Source: Anas platyrhynchos (lineage: Eukaryota > Chordata > Aves > Anseriformes > Anatidae). Taken from it: a stretch of DNA of 64,000 nt. The position numbers were made by a program, and so were the translations under genes. Every line of letters begins with the position of its first letter. The stretch's first letter is position 1. The stretch is from assembly GCF_047663525.1 (NCBI RefSeq), contig NC_092600.1, positions 5,080,001-5,144,000 of the forward strand, written 5' to 3'. The notes beneath the pieces are model-generated. The model searched no databases and was not told where the DNA came from. It was given only the letters and a program-made list of their open reading frames with translations. Shown one piece after another: positions 36,753 through 50,123 of this stretch.

Positions 36753-38790
36753 TTAAGTACATTTTAGAGGGCAACCTCAATCTAACTTGTACAATTGTAA
36801 AATCTGAATATAGAGGAGTGAGGTATGGCCAACAGGGATTTTTTTTTCTTAATAATCTTAATCTTAAATCTAATTATTTGCTAAAGACATAGTAAAAGCC
36901 AGGTGCTATCAACAGACACAATTCTGAGCCCAATATACTTTGTATACTGTTCAACAGTGATTGGTGCATTTGCACCTTTCTTTAATACGTTACAATTAAC
37001 CTTCCTGTTTCTTTTATCCAACGTGACATTTTCATGCCTTGAAATAGGGAATTGTTATACAGTATATTCTCTTTGCACAGTTATCTGTAGCACTACTTTT
37101 TTGAGGCCAGTAGGAACATCCACAGAACATTCTTCCGTACTTCACTCCCTGCTTTTTCAGACTTGTTTGTAAAATATAGAATTTGAATTTAGCCTTTATT
37201 GATTGTATATGAACAACAGAAAACCTGATTTATGAGATTTTGTACTTAAAAAAAAAAAAATCAGATTTGGAAAATGATTGTATTGTAAACTAAGGCTAAA
37301 TTTTTATCTGTTTTCATGTGTTATAAAGGCCAGCTTGTAAAAGAGGTTGTCACAGGTTTTCTCTGCTAACGATTTGCACTGTTAGGGTTTTGTTAGCCCT
37401 TTTGTACTACTTTTTATGTTCAATTGAGAACGTTGCTTTTAAAATCCAAATCTATAAAATCTTAATATCTTACAGAGATAAGTAAATACTTTCTGTTGAT
37501 TTCTGATTTAAAAAAGAGAAAAGCATAGTGTTCTCGCAGAACAGATAAGCTAAGCAGTGAATATAAGTAAACCTGTATGCATTCAAAGTTATTGCTGATG
37601 CGTATACACTCAGATATTTTTCTCATCTCTAACTTTTGAAGTAAAATTTAGGGATAACTGTGTACAGCTTGTTTCTGTTTTAAATACTTGTTCTATCTCC
37701 ACTGTGCCTGCTTAAATTTGTTCTCAACTAGCACTGCCTGTGCATGCAGAGAGAGCCTGTGCATCCTCTTTTATTTTTTTAAATAATGTTAACACTTGTG
37801 AAAATTTTATGAAAATACTTTTGTATAAGCTGTGGCATCTTTTTTTTCCTTTGTGAAGCATTGGATATCACACTCTTTGAACATGTTCAGGTTATGGGTA
37901 CACAGTTTCTAGCTTCTAATACCCATGCACTGCTTCTTTCAGTGTCATTGCACAGTGCTCTTTTTCCCACTAAGAATTATCATGTGAATTCTCCTTAGTT
38001 TGTGTGTTCCTCAGTTTCAGAAAGTGTAATTCCTTAAAGAAAAAAATACTTAACAACCTTACATTTTCTATTGATGAAGCAGTGTAAAAATAAATGCGTT
38101 TTCAAAACAGGTCCCAAAGACAATTCTTCAGATCATTTTTTAAAGTGACCAAGTCTTACTTTAAAGTGTCAAGACTAAAGTTGTAGTATACCCTCAGTGC
38201 CATTTGTGTCATGAAGCCAAGTATATAAAAGCTTACAAATTTAACTTGTGTATTTGTATCCTAAAAGAGAGAAGTTATCTCCTTAAACTAATACAACTTA
38301 AATAATCAATGTAAAAAAAAAAAGTGGAGATAGAGAGCTTGGTCTTAAACAGCTTTTGTTTCAGCTGCGGGCAGGGAAGCAAAAGGACACTGAGCATTAT
38401 AACTTTCTAAATATTGTGAATTTTTATATATATGAGTGGATTGGTAATAATGATTCAAAATTTTATTAGAAATTGGTAAGCACATAAGTGTGCTCCAACA
38501 ATTCAGTTTTAAGCTGAAAGTAAACATTACTAACAGTTTGGATATGTAAAGTGTACATTTTAAAATTTCAATAGGAGAAATTTTGATCTTGAATCCTTGT
38601 CTGGGACCTGATCTCTAGGGGTTATTTTGTTTTGGTTTTAGTTGTAAAAACACCAAACATGTCCAGTTTATAATCAGTACGTTGAAATGCTGGTAGTATT
38701 GCTGTAGTAGACTTAATGCGTAGTGTTATTTTTTTTCTGTTTGTTTTTTTGGGTTTTTTTGTAAAGTGTGAATAAAAGGTGTTTTACTCA
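36753..38790 (+). other. CNOT6: CNOT6 3' UTR (main candidate)
   Basis: AT-rich sequence following the stop in the last exon. A canonical AATAAA lies at 38771-38776, followed by the T/G-rich GGTGTTTTACTCATGTTTCC and GATGTCTTGG, a good cleavage-site arrangement that would give a 3' UTR of about 2.0 kb. An earlier AATAAA at 38089-38094 could give a shorter form. Further signals at 39457, 40611 and 41326 could extend it. No transcript data are available to choose. Confidence 0.65.
38771..38776 (+). terminator. candidate CNOT6 poly(A) signal AATAAA
   Basis: Canonical hexamer about 2.0 kb after the CNOT6 stop, with downstream T/GT-rich sequence (GGTGTTTTACTCATG). Confidence 0.6.
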
Positions 38791-39207
38791 TGTTTCCTTA
38801 ATGATGTCTTGGTAACGTACATCATGACAATTTCCAGTGATGATGAGCCAATTTTGCTTGTCAAACTGAGCAAACTATTTTTCTTTTCTGATTATCTGGA
38901 TTGTGTAATGAGTCCAGAAAGCTTTACAGAAGGGGAAGGGAAGCACTTACTCATTTTGTATTTCTTAGAGGGGGATAATTTACTTTAATAGATGCTGGAG
39001 CTTGAGTGCACTTGTTAGATTCAAAAGGTTTGAGCTTTATCCAATATGTGTTCTCCTATATCTCTTAGATTTAAAAGCATTTGACTTTATGACATCCTAT
39101 TAAAATATGGCCCACTGTGCTTTTGGAGACACAACTATTCCTGTTCAGTCACCTTACAGTCGAAGGGTCCATGTAAATAACCGTTTCCTCCAGCTTTTAT
39201 ACTAGTC

Positions 39208-39234
39208 CATCGGGTCCCAACCGAAAACCCGATG
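39208..39234. repeat. 8-bp perfect inverted repeat (hairpin)
   Basis: CATCGGGT and ACCCGATG flank an 11-nt loop, with an outer TACT/AGTA pair beyond a small bulge. It lies between the candidate proximal and distal CNOT6 poly(A) signals, so it could be part of a long 3' UTR. Confidence 0.7.
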
Positions 39235-40610
39235 AGTACATTGAAGACACTCCTTTGACTTCACTGGGTTTTAACTGGACTGCAGTGGTGACTTGGGGGG
39301 TGAGGGAATGAGTAATCTTGTGAATACAGGGAAAGACCAGATGGCACCAAAACAGAGCTGAGATACACTTTGTCAAACAATCTTTCAAAGAAAATATATT
39401 CCTGTGTCAAATCTAACTCAAAAGTCTCAATTTCCAGCTATAACATAGAATAAGGCAATAAACCATGTCTTCACAAAATCAAAATGTTTGCTTCATAGTC
39501 TTTAACATAAAATGGTTATTTGCGATGTTTTTATTTGAGGTTGTTTTGGGTGTTGCCATAATGTACCTTCAGTGTTCTTGTTGTAAAAGCACATAGAGCA
39601 AAAGTCACAAAACATCCAAGGGTTAAAAGGATTTATTAGGTTTGACCAGGCTTTTTTTTCCACTTAAAGTATGGTCAGCCATATCTTGTCAAGTTTTAGC
39701 TACACTTGCAAAGAATTCTGAGTATCCAAATGTAAATTGAAGCATACTCAACTAAACGAATTGATTAGAGTACGAGACTAATACCATGAGTTACTGCTTT
39801 AAAATAACACAAGTTGGGGGGTGGAAGGGGAAGAGCATATAAGTTGGTGAATTTTGTAATTATTTTGTCCTTCTAGCAGCTTCAAAAACAAAAAAGTAAA
39901 ATTGGCTAACACTGACAAAACTGACTTTGGTTAGAACATTGTATGTATGCATTTTTGGTGTAACCTTAGCAAATCTCTCAAGTTTTGGTGGGAGGGGGGG
40001 GATGATTTTGTTTGTTTGTTTGTTTTTGAGCAGACTCAAAAGATAGTTTATGGTTTGCTTTTTCAGCCACACAGTAAAACCTGTACTAAAGACAAAATAA
40101 TTACAACATCATTGGAAAAGAAAACTAATTACACTGTAAAACTTTAAAAATAATAATAATCAGTTAACCGCATAAGTAGCAAGCCTTCTTCATCCAGCCG
40201 GACACAGTATTTTTTAGTATGTTAACTGCTATTCTTTCCTTTTGGTTGCATAAATTTGTAACACTTAAGTGTCTTGGTATGTTCAAGTAGTGTCTAAAAT
40301 AGAATATCTTAGTCTTTATTCACAGTACTTCTGTATAATGTGTAATGCACTGGACTAACTCTTGTTTACCATTCATGTAACAAAAACCAGCACATTATCT
40401 GCACTAAGCTCAAAGAATGTTGCATTTGTCTATAGGCAGCTCTTCAATAAGATAAATGGGAAACTGAATATGGTCTGATGGTAAACAAGGGCTTTTACTG
40501 TTCTCTTCAGTGGAACTTTCTTCTTGGTCAAATTTTAACTAGTTAGTATTATATTTATATACAGGGTCTTCTTTTTCTTTACCAATGTATTTTCCTACTC
40601 ATAGCTGACC

Positions 40611-40616
40611 AATAAA
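40611..40616 (+). terminator. candidate distal CNOT6 poly(A) signal AATAAA
   Basis: AATAAA in the context GACCAATAAATCCAATATC, followed by TTTC-rich sequence. Composition stays UTR-like and AT-rich to about this point and becomes GC-richer shortly after. It could therefore mark a long 3' UTR isoform of about 3.9 kb. Confidence 0.35.
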
Positions 40617-41521
40617 TCCAATATCTGTTTCAAACCTTCTTGAAGTCTAATTCATATTTTAACTTAATTCGTGAAACTTTTCCTCAAGTTGCACATATGG
40701 CTGAAGTGAATGAAGTATGCTAAGGGTAAAATGGAAGCAAGTAAGCGACTCGATCATCCCCAAAAGCTTTTCCTGTACTATGTAGGTCCCCAGAACAAAA
40801 AAGAAAACAGTCTGAATCAACTGGCTTTGGATTGCAAAGTCAAGGAGTGGTTAGTAATGCCTCCAGAATTGGTGGAAAACACCTGTCCAAAACTAAAATG
40901 TGAAGCTTTCTCCCTAATGTAAACTGCACCTCCATGTCTTCATAGCTGGCCCCCTTTCACAAGTCAGTCAGCAACGTCCTTTGTGCAGCACAGGAGCCAT
41001 GGCCTTGGTCTGTGTGCAGTAACCTGCTGTGTGCCCCCACAAGTCCCTAGAAAGCCCAAGTAGATCTGCCCCTTGGCATCTGGCAGCAAAAAGAGATTCA
41101 AAGGTTCCTCTTTCCATTAATTTACCATAGGAGGGGACCAAAGTGAAGATTTCTTGCCTTGTGCATATTTTTGTTTCATATGCTGTCCCCATCGCTAACA
41201 GCAGAAAACAAAAGTATCTGAGCATGCTTGCTGTGTAAATCATTGAAGCCCCTGAAGACCTCTCCCTGGCACTCCTGTGTCATTCCAGACCTCACGTTCT
41301 TCATGTTGATGTTCATTTGTTTGGAAATAAATGACCTTGTTCAGTGTTCCCCGAATACCCCATGCCTCAGAGTGCTCACCTCTTTGTATTTTTAAAATTT
41401 GCTGTCTTGAAGCAGCTCTAAGTCCCTGACAGAGTTATGAGCCCATTAGAGACTTCAGCGACGATTTCTATTTGGTTCCAAGTGTGAGATTTTAATTCTC
41501 GCCAGCACATTTGCTGTGTTG

Positions 41522-41535
41522 CCACTAGATGGTGC
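41522..41535 (+). promoter_or_regulatory. CTCF-like motif CCACTAGATGGTGC
   Basis: Matches the core CTCF consensus CCASYAGRKGGCRS at 13 of 14 positions; the mismatch is T for C at position 12. It lies just beyond the last possible CNOT6 poly(A) signal. A single motif match is weak evidence of binding. Confidence 0.35.
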
Positions 41536-44500
41536 GTGCATCACAGGCTTCGTGTGCACGGGAAGGTGCAGGCGCTGTGCTTGGAGCAGCATCCAGAAAG
41601 CCGAGCTTGTGCAATTAGTCTTAGGATATTTGCAGAAATTCAGGCCTAGGATCTAACCTTGCCCAGTGGCAGCAGTTGATTTGGTAATGTGCATGTTAGT
41701 TTAATATTGGCTTTATAAATTCAGCTGCCATGATGGGAATGAAAAAGACCTGCTTTGCAGCTAGTTTAATATAACCCTAAATCACTCTGGCCAGGCTCCT
41801 GGTTACCGTTTCCTTATCTACTGGCCCTTCAGGCAGAGCACAAGGTTATTTTAGGGTGGGAACTTCCCCAAATGGTACTGGTGACTCCATGGCATTTCTT
41901 TTCTACTGACGTGGGTAGAGAAAAACATTTAAAACATTTGGAACTGAGCTGGGAGAGGGAAGGCAAAAATTCTGAGGAAAAGGTAAGGGGAGAGGGTGAG
42001 AATATGCAAGGTACGGAGGGTGACCTTCAGGGGAAAAAAAGCCTTACGTCATTAAAGTGTGAGTGTTCTGGTTAATTCCTTGCTTTTCATCTTACCCTCC
42101 TAACCCAGAGGCACTAATTGTTCACTCTCTAAATGTTCGCTTACGCTGTTTGCATGGAAAGCAGTAAAGTTAATTAAGCTATGGGGACCTTTGCTGCATT
42201 TGAATATTTTCTTTTTTCCAAAATAAGCCCAGTATTCTTACATATTTTAAGTTTTTAAAAGATAGGAAGATATGGTCTGGTTAAATCTTCCCAGTGTGTC
42301 AGTGGACAGCATTAATTCACAACAAACACGGAGTGGTTTTACAATAATAAACATACATTGCATGACATAAAAACAACTGTTGGGTTTTAATGACCACAAA
42401 GATGTCAGCTTCAGCTAATTGTTCATCACACACTTTTTTTTGTTTGTTTTTCTAGTTTCAGACAAAGAACATTCAAGGTACAGACTGCTCCCCTTGGGGC
42501 ACAGGAGTGGATTAATGGCACTTTCTCCACAGTGGCTAATGGTATTGATAGCTCTTCAGAGGCTGCACTTATTGATTTTATTTTTCTTCTTCCTTTAAAA
42601 AAAATAGCAGACCAATTATTAGTCTGCTTTTTGGCCAAGGAGTCTATGGCCTGTTGTATCTAAAGACCTGAACCAATCCACCCTGGCAGCAAAAAATAAG
42701 ATGCAGATTAGCTGGGGAATAGCCTGGAGATGCACAAGGATTTCTTTTAACGATCTCTTCCCCTCCCACCTCTCACAGACACTGCGGTGTGAGTGAGGAA
42801 CTGCATTAAAAGTTCCCTCAGTCCTGTCACATTCCCCAGGCAGAGAAGACAGCCCTGCTGAACGGGGGTCCCAGCCCAACCCTGAGCGTGCCATAAGCCA
42901 GCTGGCTCACCCCAAAATTATGCTACCAGTGCAGTGTGGGCATGAGACACAAGGTGGGTCTGTGCTGGAATTTCTGACCTTAAACCTCTGACTTTAAGCC
43001 AGTGAAATAGAGGACATAACTTACAAGAAAAAAATATGCATGTTCTAAGAACTGACCTGGGTCGTAGGGTATGCATGGTGAAGGGAAGGACCCTGCTTTA
43101 CAGCCCATCTCAGTGTGGTAGCCCATGATGGGACTGTTGCTTCAAACACCTCAGACACTGGACGAGGCTAGACCTTTCTTGTTTATTTTTCTCTGTGATT
43201 TTCCATGAGTCTGGTGACGTGAACCAGACTCCAGCTGGTACAAGAGAGCATTTCCCTTCAGCGTGGTTGTGGTGTTTGGGTTCTGTGAACCAAGACCCTG
43301 GTAGCCAGACGTCTGCTCTCACCCAGGTCACTGGGAGCACGGGATGTCATTCAGGGAACATCTTCTGCCAGAAGCTCAGAAATCTGAATTGCAGGTTACT
43401 ATGTAAAGGAAGCAGATGGAGATATTCTGGCAATGAATGGAGTTTTTTATGAAGGTTTCGTTTTTAGTGGAGACAGCCACCATCATTCTAATATGTCTTA
43501 ACCTTGTCTCGGCGTGGTCCTGAGTTTTCCAGTAGATAATAGCAGCTACATTCAGCAAAAAGTCTCAGTGCTCTGCACAGTGAAAGAGCAAGCCAGACAT
43601 GCTTAGCTTTCAAGCTGAGGTTTGTTCTTCAGTTTCTCAGCTCATTAATTTATGTATTTTCATTCCGTTTGCAGTGTGTGTGTGTAGGCCATACTCTCCT
43701 CCCTGCCCTAACCCGACAGGCAGGGGGAGGGTGTGTGTTGGGATTGTGGCACCAAATCCAGGAATTCAGAGTCCACGAATTGTTGCTTTGGGTGTTTACA
43801 TTTCTAGTTGGATCCAGTCCTGAGTCTTCGGTATGTCTGTACAATTTAATTAAGCTTTCACATTTGACAATGTCAAACTGTGGTCTCATCCAGTTACATA
43901 ATCTTCAGGAGACAGCCAACTGTGCCGTTACATTTGTCTTTGTGTTGCTCGTGTATTACAGAACCACACAAACGAATAAAGAGAAGGAACCCACCCAGGG
44001 CTGCAGCACGTGCTCTCCTTTCTCCAGCGCAATTCTCTGCTGGCTGAGCAATTACAGAGAGTGCCTGTAATCTGGTTCTATCTAAACGTTATTTCTTATA
44101 GGTCTGGCTCATTTTAAAAATCCTCCTTTTTCCCACAAGAGTTATTCTCATTCTACAGAGCACAAAACTCACTCAAAAAGGCAGTAAGTTGCTGAAGGTC
44201 GTACGTGTCAGGGCTGCAGAGCAGGTTGTGCCCACACTCCCCAGCTCTGTCACTTTCTGCTCTGTTTTGCAGGTGAGTATCAGAAACTCCTATCCCATGA
44301 ACCAAAGCATCTGGAGAGAGCTTAAGCAGGGTGCAATTGCTCTGCATTCATGTAGACCAAACGGTGTGAGCAGAGCACAGAAAACTGGCCGTGTCCTACC
44401 CTGAGGACGGCTCCACTGCGCGTTAAGCAGCGTCCTCGCTCCATCACGTGGCGTTTGTTCTCCTCCATCCCCCATGGGAGGAGCGCCTTGTTTTCATAAC

Positions 44501-46918
44501 GGTTTTAAAAATATTTCAGTGCTGGAAAAGCCGAACAGTCTGTACGACTTACTGAAACAGTGGCTCCTTAAGTATGTCTGCACTGCCCTGATCCATAAAG
44601 ACAGATAGGTCTGCATTTTTGTTGAAATGTGAGGGAGATTAAATAAGTTACTTGGAGCTGCCGGGGAGCAGGGCGTGAGGGCTTTTGCAGCAGAAGCAGT
44701 GAGATCTTGCAGGCCCACTGTTTTATTATGACATGGCAAGAAACACTTCTCTAGGAAAAAAACCTACACGTGACAAACTGCTGTGTAACTATAGCCCTTA
44801 ATGCTGTTAATGAGAAAGAAAAGAATTCTAATAAATCCTAATTAGGGCATTCTCTCTGGTAGCTTAGTCTGTGTAGCCCCACTGTGTCTCAGAGGATGAC
44901 AAAGTTGTGGCAGGTCATGTTCAGGCTGCTCTTCCTGAAATACTGGGCAGGTGGAAAAAGAAATACACAACGAAATCTTGCAAAATGAGAACCTAATTTT
45001 GAAGTGAAATGCTGGAAGGCACTCACAACAATTTCATGCGACAGACCTTGGTAGGGAGGCTTTGTTCCTTTAATTGTGGCAGGAGTTGTTTTCATCCTTA
45101 TTTTCAGATGACAAAATCTTAACGCAATGGGCATCCCTAAATGTTAACATACTTAAATGTGTTTTCCTTTCTACCCCATACCATTGACATTGGGCTGTAG
45201 GAAGACAATTTTTGTCTTTGGGCACAAAATCCAAAGATTTCTATTTCTAGTCCAAGATTATCAGGTAACTTTTCTGTTGCTAGCATTAGGCTTAGAGAGG
45301 CATTTCTCTCAGAATCTATTTTTTGAAGACAGTGAAATTTAATAAATTGATGAACTTTGGCCACACTGTTCCACAGCTGCTGTCACACACTGCACCATGC
45401 CTGCTGGCAAATTGGGCCAGGAGCACTTTTTATCCATCAGAAAGATGTGCAAAGACTATGGATCTTTAACTGGATATTTAAAATGAAAAAGAAAAAAATG
45501 GAAATGATTATAATACAGAATTTCACCTGTAATGTGTGTTCTTTGTTCAAATTTCAGCAGTTCAAAGCTTTTAAAAGAAAAGAATGAAAAATCACACGCA
45601 GCTATTTTAGTCTCCAGCACATTTTTGTACTGCAGGCTTACTTTAACATTGGCCTCTGGAAGGAGAAGGCTCCTAATGCAGCACAGGAGGGTTTGGTGAA
45701 CCTGTGAGCAGGCAGCAGGAACAAAAGCCGTGCCCATTTCACTCCCACTGCACACATCCCTGCAGTGCTGCTAGAGTTGGCTTCAGGGTTCAGATATTGC
45801 CCTGCCTGGTGCTCTGGTTCATGATGTCACATTGTTAAATTATCAACTTAGTTAATTATGCTTACAAAAGGGTTGTAATTTTATCACAGTTCATTTGAAG
45901 CGGAAGCCAAGAGTGACTTACATGATTTCTGTCCTGAATGGAAGCATTCCCTAAATCTTTCAGCCCCCTCTTGTCGCAACCCAGGTTGGTGTACAAACAA
46001 CAACTGTATTCTGCTGATGAAAAGCACAGAGGAAAATTAGATGGTATTTATGAAACACCATGTTGTTGCCTCAGCACTCAAATGTGACATTTTGAAATGT
46101 GGTTGGCAGTGGGGTCTGCTCCCCTGGAGACTGATGGGGTCCACGTAGAGTGGTGTGGTTTATATAAAAGGAGAACAGGAAGGTCTGCAAGCAGGGCATG
46201 AAGGGTCAATGGTAAAATGGAAGTTTCACCTGGAGCAAGAAAACAGGCTTTATCCAGGAAAGGAAACTAAATTCTGCATCACTGGCTCATTTCTCCAGTT
46301 ACACAGTAATCATTGGTTACATAATGAGAATGTACTCAGTGTCCTCATGGCCTCAAGGAAAATATTTTGCATGCAGTACTTTATGGACTGGCACGAGACT
46401 GTTCTGAGAACAGCAAACATCTTCCCAGAGCTGGAGCCCAGACCTGAGAATAAAGCTTGCCCAAACCACAGCAGAGCTGCTGCAGGTGGCGGTCCTAACC
46501 CAGCACCTTGCTGCTCACCTTTGGGTTGGATCGTGCCTGGTTCCTCTCCTGGATGGAAATCCCTGCGTAGTCTGAGTGGTTGCAGCTATTGAATAGCTAT
46601 GGCCATGCTCACACAACTAAGGAGATGAGGTGAGCTTTGGTGGTGGAAATCTCTGCTGCATTTACACCTGCATGGGAAAAGGAGGAGAAGCCTCTGGGCC
46701 TGAGGAGAGCCTAAGGCACCTTGGTTGAAAATGCTGTAGAAGCTGTTGCAGTCTATTTTTCCATGGGTTGTTTTTGTTTAGAAATAGTATTTTATATGAA
46801 TTTGTAAGTATAATTCTTCAACCCAAGCATGAGCTGATGGGGAATACAAAAAGCAGCTTGAGCAAAACTGCTGTTTCTTGTGTAGTTACTCTCCTGAGAG
46901 CAGAAGTTGTAGCCCAGC

Positions 46919-46940
46919 ACCTCTGGTATAAACCAGAGGT
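46919..46940. repeat. 9-bp perfect inverted repeat, 4-nt loop
   Basis: ACCTCTGGT-ATAA-ACCAGAGGT, a perfect stem with a tetraloop. No adjacent gene explains it. Confidence 0.85.
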
Positions 46941-48688
46941 ACTCTCCCCCGTGCTTGTGACCAAGGGAAATAAAGGATTCAGCTGAATTCAGATGACTTG
47001 TATGTGTCATATTCTGCCACCAAACATGCTGTGTCAGTCTCCCAGCTGGCTGGTACTGCTTTCACCTTATGTGACCACCGAGCTTCGCCCAGCACAGGCT
47101 GGCTCATTCTGGGGGGAAAAGCCAGTGCACATGGTGGGAGGTACAGGCAGGTAGAGCGATGAGGGTAACACAGCTCTTGCTAAGCTCACAGCAAGCTGAT
47201 GGGCTTGCAGCTTGATTTGTTTAAAAACAAAGACAAGAAATGGTTGACAAAATGCTAATGCACACAAGTAAATAAACTAATAATTCAATTTCCCTCATCA
47301 GCTGCTGTTTTACATACAGCAGAAAATTGTTCCCATAATGAGTCCATTCCAAAGCACTTACGAGCTCCCTTTGATTTTAGATGAGATTTGGTCAAAAGTT
47401 ATGTAGCAACTAGATGATATTCTGAAAATGCCCAGCTTTTTGCAACAGTCCTCGGAAGTGCTGCCTCCAGGAGCATTAATTCCAGGAAGGCTATGATTGC
47501 CAGGGACATTATATGTGTATTTACACAATGTGCATTTTGCATCAGCTTTATCTTGTGCCAGAAAAGTTATACTGCAGAATCCAGGATCATGGGAAAAGGC
47601 CACGAGACCGAGATGTGGTGTTTCACGGTTCATCACTGCTGTCAACTGTGGCCCACATAAGCGGTGCCAGCCACATAAATAAATGTGGGCTCTGGTGGTC
47701 GAGGCAAAGAGCTGTGCCTAAATGATACTCAAATGCAAGACTGCAAGCTTGTGCTTTCTGAGCTGGTACTGCAGAATTATCTGAGGTGGAAGCAGGACTC
47801 TGCCTAGATATCTCAAGGCTGTCACTGACAGTGCTGCTGCCTCTGCAGTGACTGACACAGCACTGCACCCCACGCTGCCTCCAGCTGCCAGCCCTGCTCC
47901 CCCTCTCCGTGCATGCATTTGGCAATCATTTTGGATCTCTTTTCTGCCTGTGGTTGCTGCTGCAAATGCAAAACCCTTGACCATCAATCATGTTGCTGAT
48001 GGAACATACGAGGCTTTTCATTCAAAGCTAAGGGATCCCTGCTCAGTCACTAAATGCAGTTTAACTTAATTGTATGCCATTTATTATTACTCTCCATTTG
48101 GGGAGGCTCAATGTTAATTAAATATGCCCTCAATTAAGCCCAATTGCAGGCACTTTAGGGTAAGGGGAAGTACTGATGTACTACTAGCCACACAGCCTCC
48201 AACCTAGGCAGGCCTCATATCCTGCCTCAGGCTTGGGTCTGAGTCCCTCGAATTAGGCCCTGTATTTTCTCTTGGAGCTTTAAGTTAGGGATTTTTTCTT
48301 AAAGACAGCTGCTTTTACCCTAACTTCAGTACTGACATTTAAAGAAGTTTTCAGAAACTACTTTTGCTGACCTCACCCATGTGCCTCCTGCATGGACCTG
48401 TCTGTTGTGTTCAAATCTTCTCCATCTCCCCTCTTGCCATTGTGTTCACCCTTTGGGGCAGGCCTGTTCCTGACCCTTCCCTGCTTCTAAACACGTTGCA
48501 TGTTGGCCTGTCGCCTGCCTGTGAACTGGTTGTGAAGGCTGAGACTGAAAGCTGCTGCTTTGGCTCCTCTCTTAACATGGTTTAAAGAACCTGGATTTGG
48601 GGTGATTTTTCTTTCTAATTTCTTTGCCAACCCTACAACTGCAAAACCCAGCCCCTTGAGGAGAAAAAAATTTCACTAGAGCAAAAGG

Positions 48689-49009
48689 ATGATCCAGAAA
48701 AAGCCAATGCACTCTGAAGCTTCATCCTCGCAAGCTTTGCAGCTCACCATGCCCGGGGCAGCCCACAGCTCAGTGAGCCTGCAGCCACGGCCACACTCAT
48801 ACTGGGAGCTTGGACTGAGAGACCATGGCTCTGTGAGGGGCTGGATGCTTCTCCTGCGTGTCCTGTGCTGCAGCTTCATCCCTGTGCTCTGTATATTAAC
48901 TTACATATGGAGCCAGCAGTGGTGGGAGCAGCTGGGTTGTGTGCACGTGGCTGGGCTGCCACTGGGACGCACCACATCAGCGCTCCAGTCCCTGCTCCCG
49001 AAAATGTAG
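48689..49009 (+). other. 106-codon open frame with a membrane-segment-like stretch (doubtful gene)
   Basis: The frame starts at ATG 48689 and stops at TAG 49007-49009, immediately followed by a donor-like GTGAGT. About residues 52-74 (WMLLLRVLCCSFIPVLCILT then YIW) are strongly hydrophobic and preceded by basic residues, as in a type II signal anchor. I recognise no family. It may be a chance frame or part of a non-coding transcript. Confidence 0.15.
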
Positions 49010-49419
49010 GTGAGTTTTAGATTTCTGGGGGGCTCTGTTGGGAAAGGTGATGGGTTTGAGGATTTGGGGCATTTGCAGGAATACGTGGCAGCTGAGGAGG
49101 AATCATGGAGCTGGGCAAGAGCTCCTGAAGGGGCTGCCTGTGGTGATCTGCTGCGGCTCTGCCGTGAGGGCCGATATCGTAGCCACGGCCTTGTCCTGGG
49201 GGAGCCCTGCTGATGCACAGCACGGCAGGTTTTGTACAAATCAAACACCTGGGCCTGACTCTGACCATGCAGAAAGGCTTTGTAAGGCATTGCTTGTGTA
49301 TTGAAAGGGCCCAGGGGCTGGCCATGCTGTGAACCATGCATGGAGCCACAAGGCCGCACCTCACAGAGAGGCCCTGTGGGGAGAATGATCACACAGTGGG
49401 TCTGCAAGAATGGAGACAG

Positions 49420-49700
49420 CAGCTCGACGTAACGGTTTTATTTGTTTTTCTCAGTAAAATGTAGTGATACATGCAGTTGGCACAAGACTTGCTAGGCATT
49501 AGTGTCAGAAACATTCACATGGAGAGAAACTGAAATATCCACAGGGCAATGAGGACAAACATCACCTCTTCCCGACCTGGGCCTGAGAGGAGGAGGAGGC
49601 AGAGCCGGCGAGTAAAGCTGGGGCTGGTGCTACGCCTCGGTCAGCTCGAGCTCTCCATCAGGCTGCATAAATGCTGGAGCCGCCTTCGCTTTTGTTCTTG
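49420..49700 (-). other. candidate terminal exon and 3' UTR of a - strand transcript
   Basis: On the - strand an acceptor-like AACCACACAG precedes 49700. An open frame then reads TKAKAAPAFMQPDGELELTE to a TAG at 49630-49632, and AATAAA follows about 190 bp later (plus-strand TTTATT at 49437-49442). The combination resembles a last exon, possibly an alternative end of the gene at 51.3-53.8 kb or of another gene. The acceptor's pyrimidine tract is weak and the peptide is unknown to me. Confidence 0.25.
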
Positions 49701-50123
49701 CTGTGTGGTTAGTTCAAAAACTTAGATGAGAAGCAGTTCAGCTCCGTAGTGCTAATGAGTTTCAACAGGAATGAAAATATTTGAGGTAAGAGATGTGAGA
49801 ATGAGAAGTTCAAATATGCTCACCTTTTGATCTTCGAGCATATTTACGCTCACATGGGTACTGAGCAGAAGTTGCCGTCTGATTTAATCTACTGCAGGGT
49901 GTTTTAGAAATCGCTTGTGAGCACTTTTATAATTGCAGCTTTGTGGTGGTATTTCCCATCCTAGCTGCAGTTGAACAAACAGCCTGGTCCCTGTGCTCTC
50001 CTCTGTGCCAAGATTTATTCGTGGTAGTAGCAGTAATAATTACCCTAGCATTGCTCTGCAGTTTTCTCATCTACGTCTCTCACCCGGCTACACAGGGTGC
50101 TGCCCGGAAAGTGTGGGTGCTCT

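Larger units (their letters stand above)
40790..49410. other. intergenic region between CNOT6 and the convergent - strand gene
   Basis: About 8.6 kb with no supported coding exon. Frames here are under 170 codons and overlap on both strands. An additional AATAAA lies at 41326-41331. Noted elements are a CTCF-like motif at 41522-41535, a perfect hairpin at 46919-46940, and an open frame with a hydrophobic segment at 48689-49009. Base composition becomes gradually GC-richer toward 49 kb. Confidence 0.55.
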
